From positions 570,586 to 634,585 of the forward strand of contig JXTB01000165.1 of NCBI GenBank assembly GCA_002914805.1: 64,000 bases of DNA, given 5' to 3'. Source of the DNA: Parasponia andersonii. Taxonomy: Eukaryota > Streptophyta > Magnoliopsida > Rosales > Cannabaceae. Below, piece by piece: positions 35,163-46,582 of the stretch; within the stretch, counting starts at the first letter, position 1, and each line of letters opens with the position of its first letter. The notes under the pieces were generated by a model that saw nothing but the letters and a program-made list of their open reading frames with translations, made no database searches and had not been told where the DNA came from. Both the position numbers and the translations under genes were made by a program.

Positions 35163-35650
35163 TGCTAAAAATTGACCTAGCACTCTAGGAAAAATAATAC
35201 ATGTATGAAAACTACAGTAAACATATGATCATATCATGAACGTAGCAGAAAAGTTAGCGGATTTAGGTTTTAAAAATTTTTATGAAAACAATTTTCATAA
35301 CCATAGAACATGCATATATTAAACACAAGATCATGTATAACATAAATCAAATCTAGATGCATAAACCCTAGAGATTAGATTTTGGGTTTACCTTTTGTAG
35401 CCTACTCTTCCTTGATTTCTTTGTTGATGGTGATCAAATTATCAACCCTAGATCTTCTTGTCTATGCTCCTGTACTTGGTTGATATGGCAAGTGGGACAC
35501 CAAGTTAAATCCTTCATTGGAGAACAATCAAGAAAACCTTCTTGATTTTCTAGAACACCAGGACTTGAGATTAGAGTGTGAAATTTTCATAAACTATTGC
35601 TTCCTCACATGGCCTTTGGTGGCTGAAGAATAGTTCATACATTAAGCCAC
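35163..35650 (-). repeat. Element A: 3' part of the 5' LTR
   Basis: The reverse complement aligns with about 40870-41329 of the solo LTR (shared blocks: gagcatagacaagaagatct, tagatttgatttatgttata, cgttcatgatatgatcat). It ends TAGCA directly before the primer site. With 45285-46069 it would make most of one LTR, split by the SIRE-like insertion. Confidence 0.75.
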
Positions 35651-35759
35651 CAAAGAAATAAAAGTTCAAGAGATTAAAAAAGAATTTAGGGAGGAAGAAT
35701 GTGACAAAAGAATAAGATTGCATCATCCTCATCATCTTATTTTGTTGATCTTGTAAAAT

Positions 35760-36900
35760 CTGAAATTTGTGTTCTTGGCATTAACAGACTAAGCTGATGT
35801 TGGCTGAAACAATCTGGAAGTGCTCTAACTCAGTGTCATGTAGATGCTGGATGTCAAACTAGATAGTGTTGATGCATTCTGAGAGGCTGTTGAAGGCTTC
35901 ATGAAAGTCAAAACCTTATGTAGGTGCCTCTTCGGCATGAGTGCGCTCAGCAGCACCTTTAGCGATTCCTTGAGTAGCTATGCTAGGACGACTATCACCA
36001 GCTTCTTGTTGAGCTCCCATACCTTGATTATGCCTTTGTTTGGTTTTGGCAACCTATTTATTGTGAATCCCACGAGATTGAAAGTCTTGTTATTGATTTC
36101 AACATCAATAGTCTATGGTTTACATTCTGCTTCATCAAATGGTGGGATATTAAAGTATTAGAAGATGTGAGTGAGGAGAAAACTATAAGGAAGAGAGGAT
36201 TTCCTATTCTCTGTGGCATCAATCATCCCATGGATGACGAAATATGGTAGGTTTAGCTTTTTTCTAACAAGAATGGAATCAACAAAATCAAGGTTACAAA
36301 AGGTAGGTTCATCCTATGACCACCTCAAGAAATCATATTTTGAGACATAAATTAGAATAGAATCCTAGCCTTTAGAGTAAGATCAGTGACATGAGGCTTA
36401 GGCTGAAAGCTATCAGGAGAGTAGACTCTAAGAAGGACTTGTTGAGGGTCAAAATCATCAAGCATGGGCTAGGAGTTAGTTATGGGGAACTTATAACCAC
36501 CTAAAGGTAAATGAAAAAGGCCTACGAGGAGTTGTTCAGTGACCTTAAAATCAATTCTCTTAAAGGAACCATATATACCATGTTGTCCCCTAGAAATATT
36601 AGCACAGGCATAGAAACCCCTAATTAATATAGGATATCTTGTCTCCCTAATGGAGCAGAATTCAGTCCAACCCATATTTTCCATATACACTGGGAAATTT
36701 AAATAGGCTAAGCCTCTGAAATTGAAAGTTCTACCCACACAATACTTTTCTTAGAGAAAATTTTTCTATATCTAGATATAAGAGCCGGTGATTCTAAACT
36801 AGGAATATCAAACCTCACTTTGGTGCATTGTTCAGACTCCTCTGCCTAAATTTCCTTGCCTTTATGTCTTGGGTTTTCCCTTCTAGGAGCCAATTTCAGA
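35760..36900 (-). pseudogene. Retroelement-associated ORF downstream of copia Pol (function unknown)
   Basis: The best frame is 36469-36738 (89 codons: MGRTFNFRGLAYLNFPVYME, then ETRYPILIRGFYACANISRG and LVGLFHLPLGGYKFP). At about 35990-36150 a second piece reads NIPPFDEAECKP, then EINNKTFNLVGFTINRLPKP. I know this type as a 'putative plant transposon protein' region found 3' of Pol in SIRE-like and other large plant retroelements. Its function is not known. The two pieces are in one orientation, with stops between, so the ORF is decayed. Its place after RNase H on the same strand fits an extra 3' ORF of the copia element. Confidence 0.55.
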
Positions 36901-37380
36901 TTCTAAGGTTGTAAAAGATGATAAATTTGATTTGGATGCGGAAAGAGTATGGAAATCCATGAGTAAGAGAGAATAAGGGATAAAATTGACTCTGGTTGGA
37001 AGAAAAAATTTAGAGAGAAAATTGAGTAGGAATGAGATGAGAAAGTTTTAAGGTTAGAGATAGAGTAATTTTGGTAGAAAGAGTGAGAGAAAGTGAGAGG
37101 AAAAATATAAAAATAGGTTAAATACCTGCTCATCTGTGCATTTTCAGTAGACCAAAAACTAGATTTCAATCTGCTGAATCCAACAGAAAAATTGTCATTT
37201 CTAGTACAATTTTTTAGTAGACCAAAAACTTTTTTGGTCTACCGAGAACTCTATTTTTGTAGTTTTTCAGAAAAAAAAAATTAGTTCAAAAAGATAGAAA
37301 CGATTAGACCAACAATGAAAACATTGAAAAAATCATCAATTTGAAGAACATGGAATGCAAATCAAATGCCATTAAAATAA
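36901..37380 (-). other. Copia 3' untranslated or LTR-derived region
   Basis: Short motifs (tagtagaccaaaaact, tctgctgaa) recur here and at 44690-44830 in the copia 5' LTR, so part of it may be LTR-derived. A complete 3' LTR of the SIRE-like element could not be found. Confidence 0.4.
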
Positions 37381-37480
37381 GGAAAATTTAATGAAGTTCA
37401 TTATGATCAATCATGCTAAGTTCTCACCGAATCATGCAAAAAAGATCTTCGCTAAGAGGTTTAATGAAAATATCAGTTAG

Positions 37481-37715
37481 TTATTTTTCTGTGTAAACAA
37501 ATTCAAGTATAATATCACTTTTATGTATATGATCACGAAGAAAATGATGTCTATTATCAATATGCTTAGCACATGAATGCAAAATTGGATTTTTGGACAA
37601 ATTGATATCACTAGTATTATCACATTTAATAGGCACATGATTATAATTTATTCCAAAATCCATTAGTGTTTGATTCATCCATAGAATTTGAGTAGAACAA
37701 TTACTAGCAAAGCTT
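37481..37715 (-). pseudogene. Copia (SIRE-like) RNase H end
   Basis: MDFGINYNHVPIKCDNTSDI, then LSKNPILHSCAKHIDNRHHF and DIILEFVYTEK, are the C-terminal RNase H blocks of copia elements; the catalytic Asp in CDNTS is present. It is separated by a frame change from ISWVSKKQNSIALSSTKA in the preceding piece. Confidence 0.88.
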
Positions 37716-38840
37716 TGGTAGAAGAAAGAGCAATAGAATTTTGTTTTTTGCTAACCCAAGACACAAGTGAATAACCAAGATAGTGACAAGTGCCACTTGT
37801 GCTCTTGCGGTTGGTTTGACAACCGATAAAGTCTGCATCCGAAAAACTAGTAATGTTAAAATGTGTGCCTTTTAGATACCATAATCTTAGGTTTATAGTG
37901 CCATGCAAATATTTTAGAATACGCTTTACTGCACTAAGATATGATTCCTTAGGATTAGATTGAAATTTAGCACATAGGCAAATACTAAACATTATATTCG
38001 GTCTACTAGCCATTAGGTAAAGAAGTGATCCGATCATACCTCGATATTTAGTGATATCCATTACTTTACCATTTTCGTCTTTGTCAAGCTTGATTGAAGA
38101 GCTCATTGCTATTCTCATTGACTTGGAGTTCTCTATATCGAACTTCTTCAACATATTCTTGATGTATTTTGATTGATTGATGAAAATGTCTTTTTTGCTT
38201 TGTTTGATTTGGAATCTGAGAAAGAATTTGAGTTCTCCTGTCATGCTCATTTCAAACTAATTTTGCATACACTTAGAAAATTCTTCACAAAAAGAAATAT
38301 TAGCAACACCAAATATAATATCATCAATATAAATTTGAACTATAATCATCTCTCACCTTTTTCTTTTTATAAAAAGAGTAGTATCCACTTTTCCCATAGT
38401 AAAACTATTTAAAATCAAGAATTTATACAATCCATCATACCAAGCTTTAGGAGCTTATTTTAAGCCATAAAGAGCCTTTTTCAATTCAAAATCATAAAAA
38501 ATCATGATCCGGATACTTATGATTTTGAAAACCAGGGGCTTGGGCTACATAACATTCATTTGATATAAAATAAAATCTTTATGATATGCAAATGCTAAGA
38601 GCATCCTTATGGATCCTAATCTTGCTACCGGTGCAAAGGTTTTTTTTCATAATTGATACCTTCTTCTTGATTGAAACCTTGAGTTACTAATCTAGTTTTG
38701 TTTCTCATAATCACCCTATGCCCATCTACTTTATTTCTAAAAAAACATTTAGTTCTAATAACTGATTGATCTTTAGGTCTTGGTAATTCCCATACATCAC
38801 TCTTTTCAAATTGATTTAATTCTTCTTGCATAGCAAAAAT
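37675..38840 (-). pseudogene. Copia (SIRE-like) reverse transcriptase
   Basis: At 38625-38831: EELNQFEKSDVWELPRPK, then TKCFFRNKVDGHRVIMRNK and RLVTQGFNQEEGINY, the N-terminal copia RT blocks. The active site QIYIDDIIFG is intact on the minus strand near 38310-38345. The 191-codon frame 37675-38250 has MTGELKFFLRFQIKQSKKDI and YRGMIGSLLYLMASRPNIMF (RT end) and runs into the RNase H start. The region between 38345 and 38625 is shifted and gapped. Confidence 0.9.
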
Positions 38841-39163
38841 CTATGATTCATCTTTCTCAGCATCTTTAAAACCTTTTGGTTTAATTTGAGAGATAAAAGT
38901 TATATTATTGCAAATATTTCTAGGTGATGCTCTAATCTTCACTCCTTATAAGGGGTCACCTAGAATTTGATCTTTAGGATGAGCATAATTGAATTTTAAA
39001 TCTTGAGAAAGAGAGAGAGAGTATTACCATATTCACTTTCCTTTTCTTTCTTAAGATCTTGTTATAGTTGGATGTCCTTCTCTCTATTTATTTTCTCATT
39101 GATACGTGGCTCATTTAAGCTTGGTTTCATACCTATAACATTATCATCATCATCATCTATTTT

Positions 39164-39525
39164 TCACTCCTCAGGGAGAGTGTTAGACTCAGTTAAAATA
39201 ATATGCATAGATTCTTCTCCTACAAATGTTCTTCTATTGAAAATTCTATAAGCCTTACTAGTAGTAGAATATCCAAAAAAAATATCAACATCATATTTTG
39301 AATCAAATTTTCTCAAATTATCTTTAGTATTCAAAATAAAAGATTTACAACTAAAAACTTTAAAATAGTCAATGCTGGGTTTTCTACTTTTCCAAATCTT
39401 ATAAGGTGTCTTGTTCAAAATTGGCCTTATCATAACTTTATTCGCAATATGACAAAAAGTGCTTACCTCTTGGGCCCAAAAATATCAATTTTCATTTAGC
39501 ATACTTCTTACCATTTCTTGTAGGA
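39164..39525 (-). pseudogene. Copia (SIRE-like) integrase, C-terminal part
   Basis: The piece continues the integrase after the solo LTR with LQEMVRSMLNEN, then IRPILNKTPYKIWKSRKPSI, KVFSCKSFILNTKDNLRKFD and DVDIFFGYSTTSKAYRIFNR, the post-core copia integrase blocks. Confidence 0.88.
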
Positions 39526-39530
39526 CTTTA

Positions 39531-41329
39531 TGTTGGGATTTTTGCCCGAAAAAGTAGATTTCCAATTTTACCCTTTTAAGTATAAACAACTTTCTCTTAT
39601 ATGCAATTATGATATTTGCTAGATTAAACTATCTTAGTTGAATAGTTTATTCGTCTGAAAAAGATTCCATGACTTTATATGTGTATAAAAAAACAAATAT
39701 GATTAAGTGCTAATTATGGGGAGACTTGTTTCTTTATCTAAGTCTAAATGAAGAAGTTTACAATCTATAAATAAAGATGGAATACTTTATTTACTATAGG
39801 TATAGTGTTTGTCTATCTCAACGGAAATGATGTATCTCAAATCATTGGAGTATCTGACTTCTGATAGAAATACTAATACAACATAAACAAGTTATGTGTA
39901 TTGAACTGGACTAGGTAATATAAAGAATTGGAGTACCGTAACTCAATTCTTATATTATCACAAACTAACTCTTAGCATATAGATCTTAATCCTTGATGTT
40001 TGACTGGACTTGCTTTCATGGGTTATAGCTTTCTAATTTGTTAAAAGACTAATCTCTATGAAATTAGAGATGAACTCTAGCATATTGGAGGTTATAATTT
40101 ATGAATTGATGGGAACACCAAATAGTTAAGGACACTGTATATTAATGTCACTTTATGTTTTTTCAAGATTCATGGAATAATTAAATCTAAGATCTTAGTA
40201 TTCAGTTTGTGAATTGGTTGATAATTTTTTCTAAATAGCCATTGAGAACAAAATTATCGACAATATTATTCTTTGATAGAAAGATGGTAACTTAAAGGTA
40301 AATAGGTGTTGGAGGGGTATTATGATAATTTCACCTATCCAACTACGGCATTGTATAGAGATTCTATATGTAGTATAGAATATGCTAGATGGATCGGTTA
40401 ATCAAGGTTAGTTGATTAAATCTCTACAAAAGGCATGACATTTAATCTAAGAGTGCAGTATTGTGCCTTTAGTGGAGTGTCCCCTTTACTAATAATATTT
40501 ATATAAATACCATAATAAGAGTTATTATGTATTTATCATATTATTGGAGTTTAGATTATTTGGATCCATTAAGTCCCTTGTCTAGCTCAATTAAGCTCAT
40601 TAATTGGTTGGTGGTATTTGTGAAATTAGTTTCATGAAACTGTGTAAAATAATAATTCTACACAGAAGTTGGTATTTTTATAAATAAGTTTCATGAGTTG
40701 GACATATTTATAAAAAAAAATGCACCCAAAGCCCAAATTGGAGAACAATCTCAATCCTAATTGGATTAGGGTTAGTAGTTTTGGGTCCCATATATATAAG
40801 ATATAAGAGAGAAAAAACTATATAGTAACTCTTAGAGAGTCACACGCATAAGGCACAGAGAGAGAGGAGAATTCAGCCAGCCTAGGCTAAGTAAGAGAGA
40901 AAAGGTTTCCTATCATCTCACAGTTCCATCTCACATCCCAGTATTCCATAGGATCAAGAAGCTGTTCTTAATCGTTCTCCTACACAAGTTTCAACTTGGT
41001 GCCCACCTAATTCATCAATCAAAAGTAAGAGCATAGACAAGAAGATCTAGGGTTAGAGGTTTGATCACCATCAACAAGGAGATTAAGGTGGAACACGCAC
41101 AAGAGGTAAACCTAATCTTATCTCTAGAGATTTTATATCTAGATTTGATTTATGTTATACATGATCCTGTATATGATGCATGTGTGTTATATGGTTATGA
41201 AAAATTGTTTTCATGTAAAAATTTTAAAACCTAAATCTGCTAATTTTTCCGCTGCGTTCATGATATGATCATGTATTTTCCATATCTACATGCTTGATTT
41301 TCCTAAGTGTTAGGTCAATTTTTCCTACA
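39531..41329 (+). mobile_element. Solo LTR (element A family) inserted in copia integrase
   Basis: A single 1799-bp LTR, TGTTGGGATTTTTGCCC...TTTTTCCTACA, with a perfect 5-bp target duplication cttta (39526-39530 and 41330-41334). Removing it and one cttta joins the integrase text VERNN and KVLQEMVRSM across the site, so the insertion point is exact. There is no internal region, so LTR-LTR recombination has removed the rest of the element. Confidence 0.96.
40791..40800 (+). promoter_or_regulatory. Putative TATA box in solo LTR
   Basis: tatatataag lies about 540 bases before the LTR end and is followed 20-60 bases on by gagagaaaaaac and a short imperfect hairpin (aactcttagagagt). The same box is kept in the LTR remnant at 30580-31665. 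This would be the U3/R border; not tested. Confidence 0.4.
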
Positions 41330-41334
41330 CTTTA

Positions 41335-41835
41335 TTATTTCTTTCTACTATTCCATTTTGTTGTAGAGTTCTATGAGCTGAAAAATTATGATCAAAACTA
41401 TTTTTCTAGCAAAAAAATTCCATTTTATCATTTTCAAATTCACCACTATGATCCCTTCTAATGGATGTGATGGTATAGCCTTTTTATTTTGTATATTTTT
41501 ACAGAAAATAGTAAGAATATTTAAAACATCATTCATATGAGCAATAAATAGAACCTAAATTAATCTTAAAAAATCATTAACTATCACAAAAGCATAGTGT
41601 TTTTTTACCAAGACTAGCTACTTTGATGGTCCAAATAAATCCATATAAAGTAGTTGCAAGGGTCTAGAAGTAATAATAGTATTTTTGGATTTGAAAGAAC
41701 TTCTTACTTTTTTTCCAAATTGACATGTATCACAAACCTTGTCTTTTTCAAAAATTAAACTAGGTAAACCACTTACAAGGATTTCTTTGAAAGTTTAGAA
41801 ATAGTATTTATACTAGCATGCCCAAGTCTTCTATG
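41335..41835 (-). pseudogene. Copia (SIRE-like) integrase, N-terminal part and core
   Basis: In broken minus-strand frames: HRRLGHASINTISKLSK (the GAG-pre-integrase zinc region), a HVNLEKK-like block, then DLFGP-equivalent text, and near the solo LTR NFSAHRTLQQNGIVERNN, which holds the catalytic Glu. Many frameshifts. Confidence 0.82.
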
Positions 41836-42255
41836 TCAAAGACAAGAATCATCTTTTAAAACCGAAAAACATTTATTTTGCTTAAAATATTTTTCAATAT
41901 CAATGGTATATACATTATCTTTTCTTTCTCCTTCAAAAATGATTTCTTTTGAACAAGTATCCTCAATTAAACACTTGGACAACTCAAAAATAACTCGATA
42001 ACCTTTAGCACAGAGTTGACTTATACTAAGTAAATTATGTTTAAGACTATCAACAAGTAAAATTTTTTCTATAACAGATGAGGAAGTAGTACCAATATTA
42101 CCTATATCTAAGATTTTGCCTTTGGCATTGTCTCCAAACATATCATGTCCTCCACTTCTTTTTGTGAATGATGAGAGTAAAGAGTAGTCTCCGATCATGT
42201 GTTTGGAGCAACCACTATCCAATAACCAAAAGTTCTTCTTCTTTTGTACATACAA
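41836..42255 (-). pseudogene. Copia (SIRE-like) protease
   Basis: KNFWLLDSGCSKHMIGD is the copia aspartic protease active site (D-S-G). DMFGDNAKGKILDIGNIG and VDSLKHNLLSISQLCAKGY follow, as is usual before the integrase zinc region. It is open for 139 codons, but gag and integrase around it are broken. Confidence 0.92.
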
Positions 42256-42756
42256 CTAAGAATTAAACTTTGATTTTTGGTACCCATACTAATTTGGGTC
42301 CTTGAGTATTAGTTCTAGATTTTTTTGGTACCTAAGCTAGTTTTCGACCAAAACACGCATTTTTCTTTACAAAACATGAAAAATTAGTGTGTCTATCTTG
42401 ATTACAATAAGTGCAGATGTACTTTGTATCGCTTGTACTAGCTTTAACGAAATAGGTTTTGAAGTATTTTTATTTTATGGAAGATTTATACCCAACACCT
42501 CCTTTGTCAAAAACATAATTTTTCCCCACAAGTATCATGTCAAAGTTTTTGTTTCCATTTGTAAATTTTTGGACAATTTTAGTTAAGCTGAAAACCTTGT
42601 CATATAAGGAAGTATTTTCTTTTGAGAAAATATCACAACTACTACAAGGTAATTTTACTTCCTTTTCTTTTAAAAACTCTTCAACTATTTTTGACAGACT
42701 AAAAATTTCCTTTATGAGAGCATTGTTCTTGAAAATGAGTTTTTTTTATAGTTTTT

Positions 42757-43913
42757 CTATAAATCATTGAAATCACTCAATAAACTCTTATATGATAAAT
42801 CACAATTATCATTGTTTTCACTACTAGTATCATTATCATCAAGAAGTTCAATTTTAGGTTTAAAGAAGCTTACCTCATTTTCTATTGTCATCAAACACAT
42901 GTTGGCAATTTCTTCTTTTTCTTCTTCACCACTATCAACCCAAGTTGCCTTTATTGCCTTTTTCTTCATTTTTCTTCTTATGGAACATTCGTTCTTCATG
43001 TGTCCCAATTTTTTGCATTCAAAGTAAGTGATGAGATCATCCTTTACTTTCTTTTCTCGATAGTCATTACCTTTGGTATTCTTCTTGAAGTTCTTCTTTT
43101 TGAAGTTCAAATACTTCTCGTACCTTTTAGTAAGTAGGGCAATGTCTTCCAATTCACTATCCGTAAATTCTTCTTCATCCTCATTGCTTTCTTGCATGAT
43201 AGCTTTAAGAGCAATTCCTTTCTTTTTCTTTTCCTCTCCTTCATCTTCATTTGTTTCCTTCATAAGGATTTCATGAGTCATGAGGGATCCCATAAGTTCT
43301 TCAAGAGGAAGTTTGCTAAGATCTTTTGCTTTTTGAATAGCTACCACCTTACTTCTATATGCTCGAGGAAGACTTGTAAGGATTTTGCTCACCAACTCAC
43401 CATTTGGAAAGATTTTTCCTAAAGTACCAAGAGAGTTAATAATAATAGTGAATTTAGTAATCATTTGAGAAATCGATTCATCTTTTTCCATTTTGAATAA
43501 CTCATAGTTTCTAGTAAAAATATTAACTCTAGTTTCTTTCATACAGCTCGTTTCTTGATAAGATACTTCTAACATGTTCCATAGTTCATGAACAACTCTA
43601 GCTTTCTTAGCATTGTTATATATATTTCTACCTAAACCAAATATAAGAATATTTCTAGCTCTTTCATTTTTGATAAAAATGATTTTATCCTTTTCATCAT
43701 ATTCCTCTATGTCTTGTTCTACTTCTCTTCCATCAATAATTTTTGTTATTTTCAATGAACCTTTAGTAATAATATACCATAAATCAAAATCAATAGGTCT
43801 AAGATAAGCGTCCATCCAGTTTCTACAATAATTAAAATCATTTCTATTGAAAAATGGTGATTTAGAAGGTGACAACCCTCATATTGAAAAGAAAAGTTGT
43901 TTAGGCTAGCCAT
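42757..43913 (-). pseudogene. Copia (SIRE-like) Gag
   Basis: The frame 42757-43875 is open for 372 codons. It begins SPFFNRNDFNYCRNWMDAYL (DUF4219-type start), then ELWNMLEVSYQET and LPRAYRSKVVAIQKAKDLSK (UBN2-type gag). The zinc knuckle near 42985-43030 is Y-x2-C-x4-H-x4-C, with the first Cys replaced by Tyr. The natural start is probably the ATG at 43913 (MASLNNFSFQYEG), joined to the main frame by a small frameshift near 43880. The C-terminus is acidic (Glu/Asp-rich). Gag would form the particle that packages the RNA. Confidence 0.9.
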
Positions 43914-43947
43914 ATCAAAAATGGTTAAGTTTTAAAAATTTGAGCAC

Positions 43948-43964
43948 TAAGTTCTGATACTAAT
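43948..43964 (-). other. SIRE-like primer-binding site (mutated)
   Basis: The minus strand reads TTAGTATCAGAACTTAG next to the LTR, a diverged TTGGTATCAGAGCTTAG. Confidence 0.65.
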
Positions 43965-43965
43965 T

Positions 43966-45284
43966 GTTACCCTAAGAATGGAGTGAATTAGATTTTAAAA
44001 ACTTTTGTAAACTTTTCAAAATAAGCAAGTAAATTATGAAAGTAATAATAATATCAAGTAAAAATAGCTAAATAGCATGCACGAGCTCAAGTAAATAAAT
44101 TAAAGAGATAGGAATAGAGAAAAGCAAACACTATTTTTATGAGGTTCAATAAACATGATGGTTTTTCTATGTTACTAGCTCTTGGTAACATGTTTTGAGC
44201 TTTCTACTAGTGGATCAAGAGAATGGGCTTGACTGACCCATGTACACAACAAGTGATTTCTCTTTAGGCATACTCACGCCTTTACAATAGCTTTGAATCT
44301 TGCTCTATCATGTCTAACTCGAATTATTTCGACTTCGGTGTCAATCTCACCTAAATCAAATTGTTTATGAATCCAATGTCAACCTCATCTCACGATTACA
44401 ATTTAGTTTTTATTGAATCACTCAACTAAAATTTCTCTAATAAAGATTATTGATACAAGATAAACTTAGAGAGAATAAATATGAACATAAGATATGATCT
44501 AGTTTGGCACAAGTTATTTTGTGAAAAAATAGATTTGAAAATTTGAATCTCAAAAATTGATTTGAATAACTTGAATATATGATATGTGCAATATAAAGAT
44601 GTTCAAAGATTGTATCAAGTGTTAGAAAAACTTCTATTTATAGACTTGAATGAAAACTAGCTATTTTAAACCATTTGATAGACATTCTGTCATTTTTAGT
44701 AGACTGAAAGTTCGATCGATCAAAAATACTAGCCATTAAAAGTACTGTTCGAATGGTCAAATTTGAAAATCTGTTAAAAATTCAGCAAGAAATTAGTAGT
44801 CCAAAAAACTAGGAATCGGTCTGCTGAAAATACTAAAGAGTATGTTTTGATTTTATTTCATGTTTTTTTTTATTCTTTTTAAAATTGTGACTTCTTAAAT
44901 TGATTTTTATGAAAAATGGATATTATAGAAATTCATAAATTAGTTTAAAAACTTGTGTCAAATAAATTTCATACTTTAATTGAAAATAAACTAGTTTGAC
45001 TGTATTGATTTGAAAATTTCCTATTTTATGATAAATTTGAGCCATTAAGATCATATTATATGTAAACAAATATTCAAGTATAAGAATTACGTTATTAACC
45101 TTTGTTAGTCTAAGTCTTGTATTCTTGAAATTTGTCTTCAAGCTCTTCTCCATAATCTATTTTGAATGTCTTATGATCCTTTCAATTTAGATTGCTACAC
45201 ACTTAAGTAGATTTTTAGTTCTTAATCATATGTTTGTTAGCCTCAAAATATGAGTATAAGAGTGATGATACAAAGTATGAATCA
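43966..45284 (-). repeat. SIRE-like 5' LTR
   Basis: About 1.3 kb between the primer site and the text of element A. On the minus strand it would start TGATTCATACTTTGTATC (45284). A fragment of the same LTR end recurs at about 50380-50490. Its outer border is set by where the element A LTR text resumes (45285-45289). No second copy proves it. Confidence 0.65.
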
Positions 45285-46069
45285 ATAAAATTACCATAGT
45301 ACTCCTCCAACACATATTTACCTTTAAGTTACCATTTTTCTATCAAAGAATAATGTTATCAATAATTTTGTTCTTAATGACCATTTAGACAAAATTATCA
45401 ACCAATTCATTAAGTGAATACTAAGATCTTAGATTTAATTATTCCATGAATCTTGGAAGACCCTAAAGTGGTATTAATATATAATGTCCTTAACTATTTG
45501 GTATTTTCGTTAATTCATAAGTCATAACCTCTAATATACTAGAGTTTACCTCTAATTTCACAAAGGCTAATCTTTTAATAAATCAAAAGGAAACAAGCTA
45601 TGAAAGTAAGTCTAGTCAAATATCAAGGATTAAGATCTAGATGTTAAGAGCTAGTATATAGTAATACTAAAAATTGAGTTACAGTTCTCAAATCCTTTAT
45701 ATTACCTGGTCTAATTCAATATATATAACTTACTTATGTTGTACTAGTGTTTCTATCAGAAGTCACACATCATTCCCATTAAGATAGATAAACACTATAA
45801 CTTTTGGTAAATATAGTATTCTATCTTTATTTACGAATTGTGAACTAGTTAATTTAGACTTAGATAAAGAAACAAGTCTCTCCATAATTAACACTTAATC
45901 ATGTTTATTTTTTCATATACAAATAAAGTCATAGAATCTTTTTCAGATAAATAAACTATTCAATTGAGATAGTTTAATTTAGTAAATATCATAATTGCAT
46001 ATAAAAAAAAATTATTTACAGTAAAAGGGTAAAATTAGAAATCTGCTTTTAAGGGCAAATATCCCAACA
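45285..46069 (-). repeat. Element A: 5' part of the 5' LTR
   Basis: On the minus strand it begins TGTTGGGATATTTGCCCTTA at 46069 and aligns with the first ~800 bases of the solo LTR (39531-40340), for example catgattaagtgttaattat-type and ttagatttaattattccatg blocks. It stops where the SIRE-like LTR starts. Confidence 0.85.
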
Positions 46070-46352
46070 GATATTGTATGTCATGTGTGTGTGTATCGAA
46101 GTTTTATTTCGATTTGGATTGTTAAGACTACATTATGTTATGTGCATGTAGAAACTAAATTTCTATTTTGGTTTGCACTGTTGACATTATGTTATGTTAT
46201 ATCTGTATTAAAACTTAAGTTCTATGTTGGTTTAAATTTTTTAGACTATATTATGTTATGTGTTGGAGACTTAAGACTATAATTTTGGTTCGTTTGCTTA
46301 TCTACTTATAGTTCTAGTTTATTGGTTCTACTGAGAATGTAAATTAGGTTAT
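46070..46352. other. Spacer between two LTR elements
   Basis: It contains a degenerate tandem of ~65 bases in which ctatattatgttatgtgt-like text recurs three or four times (about 46110-46270). No gene. Confidence 0.45.
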
Positions 46353-46582
46353 TAATAAAGAATAAGAAAGGAATATTTTAGGAATATTATAATAATAATA
46401 ATTATTAAATTAGACTTTATTTAATTATTAAGTTTATTTTAATTTTGAGTAATTAGTTTTAGGTTTCTCGTTTCTATCAGTTTCCAGAATAGTCTAGTTT
46501 CCTAGCAGAGTCCAATTACCTATATATAGATAGGCTAAACTTTGTAATTGTTTTTCCGATTATGAATGAATATTGAGTGATT

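Larger units (their letters stand above)
37381..45284 (-). mobile_element. SIRE-like Ty1/copia retrotransposon (minus strand), lacking a clear 3' LTR
   Basis: Order on the minus strand: 5' LTR (43966-45284), primer site (about 43948-43964), gag, protease, integrase, RT, RNase H, then the 3' ORF at 35760-36900. The long LTR, large gag with a DUF4219/UBN2-type start and the extra 3' ORF point to the SIRE/Maximus lineage. The integrase is split by a solo LTR. The 3' LTR appears deleted; the element's low end is about 35.7 kb if the 3' ORF is included. It lies inside an older LTR (element A), whose remaining parts flank it. Confidence 0.82.

Noticed and set aside
43073-43422. Plus-strand Phe/Ser-rich frames opposite copia gag
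   Set aside because: They are antisense shadows of the Lys/Glu-rich gag reading frame.
46085-46282. 65-codon plus-strand frame with repeated LCYV text
   Set aside because: It arises from a degenerate ~65-bp tandem repeat and has no domain.
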